A DNA stretch of 64,000 bases from an uncultured Acetatifactor sp. (GCA_910579755.1 CAJTVB010000001.1:38902-102901); one strand, 5' to 3'. Shown: positions 16,038 through 25,301, numbered from the stretch's first letter. Notes: a model not told the origin generated them from the sequence alone. Program-made: numbers and translations.

Positions 16038-16711
16038 GCTATAATATTGCGATAGACGGGCCCGCCGGTGCGGGAAAGAGCACCATTGCGAAGGCGGTGG
16101 CAAAAAAAGAAAAACTGATCTATGTAGACACGGGAGCCATGTACCGGGCTATGGCGCTTTTTATGCTCCGTCAGGCAGTGGATCTGCAGAACCGGGAGGA
16201 GATCATTGAAAAGTGCCGGGAGGCTCATATCACCATCGGCTATGATGGTGATATTCAGGTGGTTTATCTGAATGGAGAGAATGTAAATGGGCTTCTGCGC
16301 ACGGAGGAGACGGGCAACGCGGCTTCAGTGGTCAGCTCCATTCCCGAAGTGCGGGAGAAGCTTCTGGAGCTTCAGCGAAGTCTTGCAGCCGGGAACGACT
16401 GTATTATGGACGGAAGGGACATTGGGACCTGTGTACTGCCGGGGGCTCAGCTCAAAATATATCTCACTGCAGACAGCCTGGTCCGGGCAAGACGCAGGTT
16501 TGATGAGTTGGCAGCCAGGGGAGAGGTCTGCGATCTGGAAAAGATCCGGGCCGATATCGAGGAGAGAGACTATCGGGATATGCACAGGGAGGTTTCTCCT
16601 CTGAAGAGGGCGGAAGACGCCGTGACGGTGGATACCTCAAAGATGACGGCAGATGAAGTTATTGCCGAAGTGGTCAGGCTGTGCCGGGAAAGGCATCCCG
16701 GGTCGGAATGA
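16034..16711 (+). CDS. cmk: Cytidylate kinase
   Basis: Phosphorylates CMP and dCMP with ATP in the cytoplasm. The P-loop is GPAGAGKST (about 8-16), followed by YVDTGAMYRAMAL (about 31-43), and MDGRDIGTCVLPGAQLKIYLTA (about 123-144) carries the CMP-binding residues. Length 225, standard. Starts at ATGA overlapping the flavoprotein stop; ispH follows 22 bases later. The cmk-ispH-rpsA order is common in Clostridia. Confidence 0.96.
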   Translation: MSYNIAIDGPAGAGKSTIAKAVAKKEKLIYVDTGAMYRAMALFMLRQAVDLQNREEIIEKCREAHITIGYDGDIQVVYLNGENVNGLLRTEETGNAASVVSSIPEVREKLLELQRSLAAGNDCIMDGRDIGTCVLPGAQLKIYLTADSLVRARRRFDELAARGEVCDLEKIRADIEERDYRDMHREVSPLKRAEDAVTVDTSKMTADEVIAEVVRLCRERHPGSE

Positions 16712-16733
16712 ATGATCAGAGAGGAACAGGCTG

Positions 16734-17582
16734 ATGGAGACAAGACTGGCAGAATACGCGGGTTTCTGCTTCGGCGTCAGGCGGGCGGTGGATACCGTGT
16801 ATGAACAGGTGAAAAGTGGAAAAACTATATATACCTACGGTCCCATCGTTCATAGTGAGGAAGTGGTGAGAGAGCTGGCTGCCCAGGGTGTCCGTGTACT
16901 GGAGTCCAGGGAGGAGCTGGAGGCTTTGTCGGAGGGAACCGTGGTCATCCGCGCTCATGGTGTGCCGAAGGAGATATGCCGTATTGCCGCCGAAGGGGGA
17001 ATGGAGTGTATCGACGCCACATGTCCGTTTGTGAAGCGTATCCACAGGATTGTGGAGGAGGAGAGCCTCCGGGGCAGCCATATTCTGGTGGCAGGCAACC
17101 CGGGACATCCTGAGGTGGAGGGGATTGTAGGCTGGTGCAAAGGGCCTGTGACGGTGCTGGAGGAACCCGGGGACGCTGAAAAATTTGTCCCTTCCGGAGA
17201 TCGGAAATTGTGCCTGGTTGCGCAAACGACATTTAACTACAATAAATTTCATTCTATAGTTGAAATTTTTGAAAAAAAAGGTTACAATGTTTATGTTGTG
17301 AATACTATCTGTAGCGCAACGGAAGAACGGCAGCGCTCTGCAAGGGCTCTTGCGGAGGAAGCTGACGTTATGATCGTAATAGGAGGAAAGCACAGCTCCA
17401 ACACAAAAAAGCTGTTTGAGATCTGCAAGGAAGAGTGTGCTCATTCCTATTTTATACAGACACTGGATGACTTGCATTTAGACTTACCTAAAGCTGTTCG
17501 ACTGGTGGGTATTACAGCGGGGGCTTCCACCCCAAATAATTTAATCGAGGAGGTTCAAAATTATGTCAGAATTAACTTTTGA
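16734..17582 (+). CDS. ispH: 4-hydroxy-3-methylbut-2-enyl diphosphate reductase
   Basis: Last enzyme of the MEP (non-mevalonate) isoprenoid pathway: an iron-sulfur reductase making IPP and DMAPP. The three cluster-binding cysteines are in GFCFGVRRAV (Cys12), DATCPF (Cys97) and NTICSATEERQ (Cys191); the substrate motifs VHSEEVV and AGASTPNNLIEE are also present. 282 residues is a normal length. In many Clostridia IspH is fused to ribosomal protein S1; here the two are separate but the rpsA start lies 20 bases inside ispH in another frame, which points to translational coupling. Confidence 0.95.
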   Translation: METRLAEYAGFCFGVRRAVDTVYEQVKSGKTIYTYGPIVHSEEVVRELAAQGVRVLESREELEALSEGTVVIRAHGVPKEICRIAAEGGMECIDATCPFVKRIHRIVEEESLRGSHILVAGNPGHPEVEGIVGWCKGPVTVLEEPGDAEKFVPSGDRKLCLVAQTTFNYNKFHSIVEIFEKKGYNVYVVNTICSATEERQRSARALAEEADVMIVIGGKHSSNTKKLFEICKEECAHSYFIQTLDDLHLDLPKAVRLVGITAGASTPNNLIEEVQNYVRINF

Positions 17583-18702
17583 ACAAATGTTGGAAGATTC
17601 TATCAAAACAATACATTCAGGAGAGGTAGTCGAAGGTACAGTCATCGATGTCAAGTCAGATGAGATCGTATTGAACATCGGATATAAGTCAGACGGTATC
17701 CTCACGAAAAATGAGTATACCAATGATTCCAGCATTGACCTGACGCAGGTGGTAAAGCCCGGCGACACCATGGAGGTGAAGGTCCTGAAGGTAAATGACG
17801 GCGAGGGACAGGTTGTGCTTACCTATAAGCGCCTTGCCGCCGACAGAGGCAACAAGAGAATCGAGGAAGCGTATAACAGCAGAGAGGTGCTCAAGGGAGT
17901 GGTTACCCAGGTACTGGAGGGCGGCTTGAGTGTGGTTCTGGATGAGGTGAGGATCTTTATTCCCGCCAGCCTGGTGTCCGACACTTATGAGAGAGACCTG
18001 AACAAGTATGCGGGACAGGAGATCGAGTTTGTGATCAGCGAGTACAACCCCAAGAGGAGGAGATATATCGGTGACCGCAGACAGCTGATTACCGAGAGAA
18101 AGGCCGAGCTCCAGAGGCAGCTTTTCGAGAGGATCCATGAAGGGGATGTAGTGGACGGCGTTGTGAAGAATGTCACCGACTTCGGTGCTTTTGTAGACCT
18201 GGGCGGAGCAGATGGACTGCTTCATATTTCCGAGATGTCCTGGGGACGAGTGGAGCATCCTAAAAAGGTGTTCCGGGTAGGCGACCAGCTGAAGGTGCTG
18301 ATCAAGGAGATCAACGGAAGCAAGATTGCGCTGTCTCTGAAGTTTGAGGATGCCAACCCCTGGAGGGATGCCGCCAGCAAGTATGCGGTGGGCAATGTGG
18401 TAACGGGTAAAGTGGCGAGAATGACCGACTTCGGAGCGTTTGTCGAGCTGGAGCCGGGAGTGGATGCCCTGCTGCATGTTTCTCAGATTTCCAGAGAGCA
18501 TGTGGAGAAGCCTGCTGATGCGCTCAGTGTAGGCGAGGAAGTGACCGCAAAGATCGTGGACTTTAATGAGGAGGACAAGAAGATATCTCTGAGCATCAAG
18601 GCTATGTTTGCTGCGGAAGCCTCCGCAGAGCCGGAAGGAGATGAGGTTTCGGTGGATATCGACGCTGTGATCGCTGCTCAGGAAGAGGACGGAGAGCAGT
18701 AA
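17563..18702 (+). CDS. rpsA: Ribosomal protein S1-like protein (four S1 domains)
   Basis: An RNA-binding protein of 379 residues with four OB-fold S1 repeats. The first begins GEVVEGTVIDVKSDEIVLNIGYK (about 20); the third and fourth show the strong consensus GVVKNVTDFGAFVDLGGADGLLH (about 205) and GKVARMTDFGAFVELEPGVDALLH (about 290). The acidic tail is typical. It is the short, Firmicutes type of S1, which may act in initiation on some mRNAs or as a general RNA-binding factor. ATG 17563 has an AGGAGGTTC Shine-Dalgarno inside the end of ispH. Confidence 0.93.
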   Translation: MSELTFEQMLEDSIKTIHSGEVVEGTVIDVKSDEIVLNIGYKSDGILTKNEYTNDSSIDLTQVVKPGDTMEVKVLKVNDGEGQVVLTYKRLAADRGNKRIEEAYNSREVLKGVVTQVLEGGLSVVLDEVRIFIPASLVSDTYERDLNKYAGQEIEFVISEYNPKRRRYIGDRRQLITERKAELQRQLFERIHEGDVVDGVVKNVTDFGAFVDLGGADGLLHISEMSWGRVEHPKKVFRVGDQLKVLIKEINGSKIALSLKFEDANPWRDAASKYAVGNVVTGKVARMTDFGAFVELEPGVDALLHVSQISREHVEKPADALSVGEEVTAKIVDFNEEDKKISLSIKAMFAAEASAEPEGDEVSVDIDAVIAAQEEDGEQ

Positions 18703-18893
18703 AGAGGTCTGCAGTTTACTGCAAGATGGGATATATGGTAACGAATTTGATGCGCGGTGCGCAGGGTGCGTAATGCGTTTCGATGGACAGGGAAAACAGT
18801 GAGAAATCGTGTCAGCATGGTTTTTCATTGTTTTCTTGGTCTGAGTGGACTGTTATGATACATAGAATATTAGGGGCAGGAGGGTATGGTGTC

Positions 18894-19670
18894 ATGGCAT
18901 TTGATTACGAATACTTTAAAAAAGAGATTTTGGCGCTGACGGCGATTGACCTGAATTCCTATAAGGAAAAGCAGATGAAGCGCCGGATCGATACGCTGAT
19001 CACCAAGCATAAAATTGTGGGTTATGACAAGTATGTACAGGGGCTGAAGACCGATAAGGCGCTGTTTGATGAGTTTGTAAATTACATAACCATCAATGTG
19101 TCTGAATTTTACCGGAATCCGGATCAGTGGAAGCTGATGGATGAACAGGTGATTCCTGAGCTGATCAAAAAGTTCGGAAAGAATCTGAAGGTATGGAGCG
19201 CCGCCTGTTCTACAGGGGATGAGCCCTATTCTCTTGTGATGGCCCTGTCCCGGCATGTGCCGCTGAGCAATATAAAGATATTTGCCACAGACCTGGATAA
19301 GACTGTGATTGCCAAGGCAAAGATGGGTCTGTATACTGCTAAGAGCATTGAAGCGGTTCCCGAGGATCTGAAGAAGAAGTATTTTACTCAGGTGGGACCT
19401 TCCTACAAGATCGCTGATGAAATTAAAGCCAGAGTGGAATTCAAGGAGCATAACCTTCTGAAGGATCAGTATCCTACGGATTATCATTTCATTGTCTGCC
19501 GCAATGTGCTGATTTACTTTACAGAGGAAGCCAAAGACGAAGTATTCCGCAAGTATTTCCGGTCCCTGGCTAAGGGGGGGATTCTTTTTATCGGAAGTAC
19601 AGAGCAGATTATCAATTACAAGGAAATCGGGTTTGATCGTAAGAATTCGTTCTTTTACCAGAAACCATAG
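18894..19670 (+). CDS. cheR: CheR-type protein-glutamate O-methyltransferase
   Basis: Methylates glutamates of chemoreceptors with S-adenosylmethionine during adaptation. 258 residues: an N-terminal all-helical domain (about 1-75; SYKEKQMKRRIDTLITKH) and a SAM-binding domain with VWSAACSTGDEPYSLVMAL (about 100-118), IFATDLDKTVI and FIVCRNVLIYF (about 198-208). Downstream comes GILFIGSTEQI. ATG 18894 with AGGAGGG is preferred over earlier in-frame codons at 18783 and 18855. It stands alone; no other chemotaxis gene is in the window, though the flagellin at 3.9 kb also suggests a motile ancestry. A bidirectional terminator follows. Confidence 0.93.
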   Translation: MAFDYEYFKKEILALTAIDLNSYKEKQMKRRIDTLITKHKIVGYDKYVQGLKTDKALFDEFVNYITINVSEFYRNPDQWKLMDEQVIPELIKKFGKNLKVWSAACSTGDEPYSLVMALSRHVPLSNIKIFATDLDKTVIAKAKMGLYTAKSIEAVPEDLKKKYFTQVGPSYKIADEIKARVEFKEHNLLKDQYPTDYHFIVCRNVLIYFTEEAKDEVFRKYFRSLAKGGILFIGSTEQIINYKEIGFDRKNSFFYQKP

Positions 19671-19681
19671 GACTGCATATC

Positions 19682-19712
19682 AAAAGAGGAACCCGGTCAG
19701 GGTTCCTCTTTT
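19682..19712. terminator. Bidirectional terminator between cheR and the exonuclease gene
   Basis: A perfect 13-bp stem (19682-19694 and 19700-19712; AAAAGAGGAACCC and its complement) with a T-run continuing to 19717. It serves both converging genes. Confidence 0.85.
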
Positions 19713-19735
19713 TTTGGAAGTGTTTTCCTTTTGAC

Positions 19736-20839
19736 TTAATAGGTTGAGGCCATCATAGCCAGCACATGGGAGGCATAGGTGGAAAATGCCTGTCGGTCTC
19801 TCTTTAATTCATCTGTAAGCTCAAAAAAGAGTTCCCTGCTTTTATAATCTCTTTTGAAGAAGGGCTCAAAAAGGATGTCCCACTGGGGGAGATAGCTTGC
19901 GGCCTTTCTGGTGTAGCAGTTGGCGGCAGAGGCAGGGAGGCGGTAGGCCTTGTCCACAAAACCGGCCACGGATTTGTGAAGCGCAATGTCTTCATCGGGC
20001 AGATAATAATAATCCCGGTAATTGGAATAAAAGTATTTCAGCTCTTCCTCATAGATGGGAATCTTCAGCGAGGCTGCGGCACCTTCGCCCCGGAAATAGC
20101 AGCCCTGTGCCGAAAAGGACACAGCCTTGGGAAGAGGAGTATCCAGGGACAGTGTTAGTATCAGCTCCCGCCGCCGGTTTCCGTTCATATCCCGGAAGTA
20201 GTTGGCCTGGGCTTTCCTGGCCTTTACCGGTTGATTGAACAGGTCGTAATACGCCAGTATGGGCAGGATCTCCAGCATGCCCTTCAGGTCGTCGGCATTG
20301 TGCAGGATCAAAGCGTTTTCCGAGAATTCGGAAGGGTTTTTTACATAATTATGATATATGCCGATCAGCTCTACGCCGGAAAAAACATCCTTGCGTTCCA
20401 GTCCCAGGAACTGCTCCAGGGTTTTCTGTTTGCAGTTGGGCAGCCGCAGAAAGAACTTATAGGGCGAGACCCGTTTATACAGGTCGATTCCCTCCAAATG
20501 TTCAAAGGTATAAGTAAGGGCCAGCTGCTGGCATTTCTGGATGATAAAGGGAAGGTCAAAGTTATTTCCGTTAAAGTGGATCAGACACCGGTACATTTTT
20601 GAGAATTCAAAAAAAGCCTTCAGAATTTCGGTCTCCTGGCTGTAATTTTCGGCCATCCACTGTATGGTCTGCCATTTGCCGGCCCGGTAATAGGCGCAGC
20701 CGATCAGATAGAGATAGGAGGAACGGGCCGTAAAGCCGGTGGTCTCGATATCAAAAAAGAGGATGCGCTCCAGCGGCGCAAGTCTGTCCAGGGGGTAGGA
20801 AATCGAAAAATTATCCAGTGTTTCCTCTGATATTCTCAT
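19736..20839 (-). CDS. RNase H-like 3'-5' exonuclease (YprB-type)
   Basis: A 367-residue protein whose N-terminal part is a DEDD-type nuclease fold: ILFFDIETTGF (about 26-36, first acidic pair), LIHFNGNNFDLPFI (about 86-99), and ENALILHNADDLKGMLEIL (about 174-192) as the third acidic site. These match the RNase_H_2 domain of B. subtilis YprB. The C-terminal 170 residues have no catalytic motif I recognise but share the family's length. Start ATG at 20839 has GGAGG five bases upstream on the minus strand. Substrate (RNA or DNA) is not known from the sequence. Confidence 0.85.
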   Translation of the reverse strand: MRISEETLDNFSISYPLDRLAPLERILFFDIETTGFTARSSYLYLIGCAYYRAGKWQTIQWMAENYSQETEILKAFFEFSKMYRCLIHFNGNNFDLPFIIQKCQQLALTYTFEHLEGIDLYKRVSPYKFFLRLPNCKQKTLEQFLGLERKDVFSGVELIGIYHNYVKNPSEFSENALILHNADDLKGMLEILPILAYYDLFNQPVKARKAQANYFRDMNGNRRRELILTLSLDTPLPKAVSFSAQGCYFRGEGAAASLKIPIYEEELKYFYSNYRDYYYLPDEDIALHKSVAGFVDKAYRLPASAANCYTRKAASYLPQWDILFEPFFKRDYKSRELFFELTDELKRDRQAFSTYASHVLAMMASTY

Positions 20840-21007
20840 AGGGGCCTCCGTTGACGTGTGAACTGTAACAACATAATTTTACCACATGTCAAAAAAATAC
20901 TGTAGTATTTTTTGCAAAAAAATAGTATATTTATCTGAGAGAGTTCTGCGGCGTTCGACAGAATATCGCAGTTCCAAGCAATCGGAAAAGGAAAGGACGT
21001 TAAAAGT
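20840..21007. other. Divergent intergenic region before rnfC
   Basis: 168 bases between two divergent genes. It holds an AT-rich inverted repeat (AAAAAATAC at about 20892-20900 and GTATTTTTT at 20905-20913) and a TATATT near 20926, but no promoter with good spacing that I would defend. The rnf promoter is probably here. Confidence 0.4.
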
Positions 21008-22324
21008 ATGGCAAAGCTGACATTTACAGGCGGAATACATCCTTATGACGGCAAGGACATGTCCAAGGACAAACCGATCCAGGACTTTCTTCCCAGGGGG
21101 GAAATGGTGTATCCGCTGTCCCAGCACATAGGCGCTCCTGCCAAGGCTATCGTAGCAAAGGGAGACAGGGTGCTGGCCGGACAAAAAATCGCCGAGGCGG
21201 GCGGTTTCGTATCGGCTCCCGTTTATGCTTCCGTGTCGGGAACGGTAAAGACTATCGAGCCCAGGAGAGTGGCCGCAGGTGACCTTCTCATGAGTATCGT
21301 GGTGGAAAACGACGGGCTGTATGAAGAGATCGGCTTTTACCCCCAGGCTCCTCTAGAAAAAATGAGCCGGGAGGAGATCATCGATGTGATCCGGGAAGCC
21401 GGAATCGTGGGAATGGGAGGCGCGGGTTTTCCTACTCATGTGAAGCTGTCGCCCAAGGACCCGAAAAAGATCGATTATGTCATTGCCAACTGTGCGGAGT
21501 GTGAGCCCTATCTGACTTCGGATTACCGCAGAATGCTGGAGGAGCCGGAAAAGCTTATCGGAGGTCTGCGGATCATACTGGGGCTCTTTGAAAATGCTCA
21601 GGGAATTCTGGCGGTGGAGGACAATAAGCCGGACTGCATCGCCCTGCTGAAGCAGCTGACCAGGGGGGAAGCCAGAATCAGCGTAAAGGCCCTGAAGACC
21701 AAATATCCCCAGGGTGGTGAGCGTCAGCTGATTTATGCCACTACCGGCAGAAGGATCAACTCTACCATGCTGCCTGCCGATGTGGGCTGCATCGTCAACA
21801 ATGTGGATACCATGGTGGCGGTATACAGAGCGGTTATGGAGGGGCGGCCTCTGATTGAGAGAATTGTGACGGTAACCGGGGACGCCGTGGCCAAACCCAG
21901 GAATTATAGAGTGCGTACCGGGTCCAGCTATCAGGAGCTTTTGGACGCTGCCGGGGGGTTCCGAACCAAACCGGAGAAGATTATCTGCGGCGGACCCATG
22001 ATGGGGGTGGCCATGTTTGATCTGAATGTGCCGGTCACAAAAACATCCACGGCGCTTTTGGGCCTGACCCGGGATGACGTCTCGGCCATGGAGCCGGGGC
22101 CCTGCATCAACTGTGGGCGCTGCGTGGAGGTCTGCCCGGGGAGGGTGATTCCCAGCAGACTGGCAGATTATGCGGAGCACTTTGAAGAGGAAGCTTTTCT
22201 GGAAAATCATGGGATGGAGTGCTGTGAGTGCGGATGCTGCAGCTTCATCTGTCCGGCCAGACGTCCGCTGACCCAGGAGATCAAATCCATGCGGAAGCTC
22301 CAGCTGGCTAAGAGAAAGAAGTAG
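21008..22324 (+). CDS. rnfC: Rnf complex subunit C
   Basis: Peripheral electron-input subunit of the Rnf complex, which oxidises reduced ferredoxin, reduces NAD+ and pumps Na+ or H+. 438 residues. The N-terminus has the RnfC barrel-sandwich region (FTGGIHPYDGKDMSK), followed by the NADH/FMN-binding part with GMGGAGFPTHVKL (about 136-148) and ANCAECEPYLTSDYR. Near the C-terminus are two 4Fe-4S motifs: CINCGRCVEVCP (about 365-376) and CCECGCCSFICP (about 404-415). GAAAGGACG precedes the ATG. First gene of rnfCDGEAB, spaced by only 15 bases from rnfD. Confidence 0.95.
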   Translation: MAKLTFTGGIHPYDGKDMSKDKPIQDFLPRGEMVYPLSQHIGAPAKAIVAKGDRVLAGQKIAEAGGFVSAPVYASVSGTVKTIEPRRVAAGDLLMSIVVENDGLYEEIGFYPQAPLEKMSREEIIDVIREAGIVGMGGAGFPTHVKLSPKDPKKIDYVIANCAECEPYLTSDYRRMLEEPEKLIGGLRIILGLFENAQGILAVEDNKPDCIALLKQLTRGEARISVKALKTKYPQGGERQLIYATTGRRINSTMLPADVGCIVNNVDTMVAVYRAVMEGRPLIERIVTVTGDAVAKPRNYRVRTGSSYQELLDAAGGFRTKPEKIICGGPMMGVAMFDLNVPVTKTSTALLGLTRDDVSAMEPGPCINCGRCVEVCPGRVIPSRLADYAEHFEEEAFLENHGMECCECGCCSFICPARRPLTQEIKSMRKLQLAKRKK

Positions 22325-22339
22325 CAGGGAGGTAGAAAA

Positions 22340-23281
22340 GTGAGCGATTTATTTAAGGTTTCATCCAATCCCCATATCCGGTCCAAGGTTACTACCAACG
22401 GCATCATGCTGGCTGTGGTGATCGCACTGATGCCTGCCGCCGGATTCGGGATTTATAATTTTGGTCCCCGGGCCCTGGCCGTGCTGCTGGTGACCATGGG
22501 AAGCACCGTACTGACAGAGTTTCTCTATGGCCTGTATCGAAAGAAAATGACAATTACGGATCTTTCGGCAGTAGTTACAGGGCTGCTTCTGGCCCTGAAC
22601 CTTCCGGTTTCCATTCCGCTGTGGATGGCGGCATTGGGAGGAGTGTTTGCCATACTTGTAGTAAAAATGCTTTTCGGAGGACTGGGACAGAATTTCTGCA
22701 ATCCGGCGCTGGCCGCCAGATGCTTTCTGCTGATTTCCTTTCCCAAGGCTATGACCGCTTTTGCCTGTGACGCTTACACGGGGGCTACGCCGCTGGCGGC
22801 TTTGAAGGCGGGAGAGCAGGTGAATGTGCTGGATATGGTGATCGGGCGCACGGCGGGTACTATCGGAGAGACCTCCGTCATAGCATTAGCCATAGGGGCA
22901 TGTTTTTTGATTCTGCTGGGAGTCATTGACCTGAGAATTCCCGGAAGTTATCTGGTAACCTTCGCGCTGTTTACGGGATTATTCGGAGGAAGGGGATTTG
23001 ATCCGGCGTATCTTTCGGCCCAGCTGGCAGGAGGGGGTCTCATGCTGGGAGCCTTCTTTATGGCGACGGATTATGTCACCAGACCCATCACCCTTCGAGG
23101 ACAATACATATTCGGTATTATTCTGGGACTGCTCACGGGGATATTCCGGTGCTTCGGACCCGGTGCGGAAGGCGTTTCCTACGCCATCCTTCTGGGGAAC
23201 CTTCTGGTGCCGCTGATCGAAAAATTTACAAGGCCTGTGGCTTTTGGCTGGCAGAGGGGAGGTAAGGGCCGTGAAAAATGA
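22340..23281 (+). CDS. rnfD: Rnf complex subunit D
   Basis: Integral membrane subunit with covalent FMN. 313 residues, about nine or ten membrane helices. The flavinylation site is in DAYTGATPLAALKAG (about 138-152), where the Thr of GAT is the residue linked to FMN in the family. GTG start at 22340 with AGGGAGG upstream. The stop lies 11 bases inside rnfG. Confidence 0.94.
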   Translation: MSDLFKVSSNPHIRSKVTTNGIMLAVVIALMPAAGFGIYNFGPRALAVLLVTMGSTVLTEFLYGLYRKKMTITDLSAVVTGLLLALNLPVSIPLWMAALGGVFAILVVKMLFGGLGQNFCNPALAARCFLLISFPKAMTAFACDAYTGATPLAALKAGEQVNVLDMVIGRTAGTIGETSVIALAIGACFLILLGVIDLRIPGSYLVTFALFTGLFGGRGFDPAYLSAQLAGGGLMLGAFFMATDYVTRPITLRGQYIFGIILGLLTGIFRCFGPGAEGVSYAILLGNLLVPLIEKFTRPVAFGWQRGGKGREK

Positions 23282-23903
23282 ACATAATGTGAAAACCATG
23301 CTGAAGGAGGCAGGGATCCTGTTTGCCATCACGCTGCTTGCCGGCCTGGTTCTGGGGCTTATTTACGAGCTCACGAAGGAGCCCAGAAGGATCCAGCAGG
23401 AGAAGGCCATTCAGGAGGCCTGCATGGCGGCTTTTCCCGGACAGGGGGAGCTTGCCTTTGAGGCGCTGGAATATACGCCGGGAAGTGAACTGGCAGCCGG
23501 ACTGACGGAGAATAATGTGGAGATTGGAACCGTCTTTAAGGCTTCTTCTCAGGATGGCGTATTCCTGGGATATGTGGTGGAATCCACTTCTAAAAAGGGC
23601 TATGGCGGCACAATTGTGCTGTATGTGGGAGTGGATGTGGACGGAACGGTGAAAGGAGTGTCCATTCTGGATATTTCCGAGACGCCGGGACTGGGAATGG
23701 AAGCGCCCAATGTGCTGGTGCCTCAGTTTGCTGACAGAAATGTAGATCAATTTGTCTTTACTAAAACAGGCGCGACGGAGGGCAGCAATGAGGTGGATGC
23801 CATTACCAGCGCCACCATTACCACCCGTGCCGTGGTCAATGCGGTCAACGGGGGACTGAGCGCGGCCCGGGAGCTGCTGGAGGGAGGTGCTGTCAATGAA
23901 TAA
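23271..23903 (+). CDS. rnfG: Rnf complex subunit G
   Basis: Membrane-anchored periplasmic-side subunit with covalent FMN. 210 residues: one N-terminal helix (about 14-34, GILFAITLLAGLVLGLIYEL), then an FMN_bind domain with GYGGTIVLYVGVD and the flavinylation region DAITSATITTRAVVNAV (about 175-191). The usual [ST]GAT is SAT here. GTG 23271 with GGGGAGG is the best start; an in-frame TTG at 23244 would reach far into rnfD. It overlaps rnfD by 11 and rnfE by 8 bases. Confidence 0.93.
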   Translation: MKNEHNVKTMLKEAGILFAITLLAGLVLGLIYELTKEPRRIQQEKAIQEACMAAFPGQGELAFEALEYTPGSELAAGLTENNVEIGTVFKASSQDGVFLGYVVESTSKKGYGGTIVLYVGVDVDGTVKGVSILDISETPGLGMEAPNVLVPQFADRNVDQFVFTKTGATEGSNEVDAITSATITTRAVVNAVNGGLSAARELLEGGAVNE

Positions 23904-24702
23904 AGCGGGAGAGAGAATTTATAACGGTCTGGTAAAAGAAAACCCTACCTTTGTGCTTATGCTGGGCATGTGTCCCACACTGGCGGTGACCACCTCGGCC
24001 ATGAATGGTCTGGGTATGGGGCTGACCACTATGGCGGTTCTGGCGCTGAGCAATCTGTTTATCTCCTTGCTGAGAAAGATCATTCCCAACAGAGTGCGTA
24101 TTCCGGCCTTCATTGTGATTATTGCGTCCTTTGTGACGGCGGTGCAGCTGCTGCTGGAGGGATATCTGCCTTCACTGAATAAATCTCTGGGAGTATATAT
24201 CCCTTTGATTGTAGTAAACTGTATCATTCTGGGCCGGGCGGAGAGCTATGCTTATTCCAATCCTCCCATCCCTTCTTTGTTTGACGGAATCGGCATGGGG
24301 CTGGGCTTTTCCTTTGCCCTGACCTGTATCGGGGCTTTTCGGGAGCTGCTGGGAGCGGGTAAGCTTTTCGGGCTGGCGGTGATGCCGGATTCCTTTGAGC
24401 CGGTGCGGATCTTTGCCCAGGCTCCGGGTGCCTTCTTTGTGCTGGCGGCGCTGGTGGCCCTGCAGAACTGTGTGAAAAACAGAAGAAAGAAAGCAGGTAA
24501 ACCCTATGAGAAAATTGGTTCGGGCTGCAGCGAGGACTGCATGAACTGCTCCGATAAAGGATGTACCAGACGGTTTTACGACGGGCAGGCGGCAAAGCAG
24601 GAGGCTCTCGATGAGGAAGAGCTTACGGTGGGATCCTCCATGCGCGCCAGAGCCAAAGCAGAAGAGCTTGAGGTTGTAGATTTGGATAAGGGGGGAATTT
24701 AA
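23896..24702 (+). CDS. rnfE: Rnf complex subunit E with a cysteine-rich C-terminal extension
   Basis: Integral membrane subunit of the ion-translocating core, here 268 residues against roughly 200-230 usually. The membrane part (about 1-192) contains NPTFVLMLGMCPTLAVTTSA and GVYIPLIVVNCIILGRAESYA, both conserved; Cys26 and Cys109 are the likely ligands of the buried iron site shared by RnfA and RnfE. After the last helix comes a soluble tail with four cysteines, Cys211, Cys215, Cys218 and Cys223 (C-x3-C-x2-C-x4-C), then an acidic end. ATG 23896 has GGAGGT seven bases upstream. The tail could bind a metal or cluster on the cytoplasmic side. Confidence 0.93.
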   Translation: MNKAGERIYNGLVKENPTFVLMLGMCPTLAVTTSAMNGLGMGLTTMAVLALSNLFISLLRKIIPNRVRIPAFIVIIASFVTAVQLLLEGYLPSLNKSLGVYIPLIVVNCIILGRAESYAYSNPPIPSLFDGIGMGLGFSFALTCIGAFRELLGAGKLFGLAVMPDSFEPVRIFAQAPGAFFVLAALVALQNCVKNRRKKAGKPYEKIGSGCSEDCMNCSDKGCTRRFYDGQAAKQEALDEEELTVGSSMRARAKAEELEVVDLDKGGI

Positions 24703-25287
24703 ATGGAAGGTGTAAAAGAACTGCTTGTCATTTTGATCAGCTCCTCTCTGGTGAGCAATGTGGTCCTGAGTCAGTTTTTAGGCCTTTGTCCCTTTCTGGG
24801 TGTTTCCCGGAAGGTAAAGACGGCGGCTGGCATGGGCACGGCGGTTATCTTTGTCATAACCCTGGCCAGCGCGGTGGCAGGCGTCATAAATCAATATGTG
24901 CTGATCCGGTTTCAGGTACAGTATCTGGATACGATCGTGTTTATCCTGGTCATCGCGGCGCTGGTACAGTTTGTGGAAATGTTTCTGCGCAAGGCAATGC
25001 CCTCTCTGTATAAGGCGTTGGGAGTGTATCTGCCGCTGATCACCACCAACTGTGCGGTGCTGGGAGTGGCCATCAACAATGAGCAGGCCGAATACGGGAT
25101 CCTGACGGGAACCGTCAACGGCTTTGCCACAGCGGTGGGATTTACCATCGCCATCGTGATTCTGGCAGGGCTCAGGGAAAAGATGGAACATAATGATATA
25201 CCCGAATCCTTTCGGGGAATGCCCACGGTGCTGCTGACTGCAGGACTGATGGCCATTGCCTTCTGCGGATTCGCCGGACTGCTGTAG
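24703..25287 (+). CDS. rnfA: Rnf complex subunit A
   Basis: Integral membrane partner of RnfE; 194 residues and about six helices. Conserved segments are SSLVSNVVLSQFLGLCPFLGVS (Cys28 region) and GVYLPLITTNCAVLGVAI (about 107-124, Cys117), which in the complex coordinate an iron centre in the membrane. Start is immediately after the rnfE stop, with GGGGGGAATTTAA as Shine-Dalgarno. Confidence 0.95.
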   Translation: MEGVKELLVILISSSLVSNVVLSQFLGLCPFLGVSRKVKTAAGMGTAVIFVITLASAVAGVINQYVLIRFQVQYLDTIVFILVIAALVQFVEMFLRKAMPSLYKALGVYLPLITTNCAVLGVAINNEQAEYGILTGTVNGFATAVGFTIAIVILAGLREKMEHNDIPESFRGMPTVLLTAGLMAIAFCGFAGLL

Positions 25288-25301
25288 GAGGGAGACGGAC
25301 A

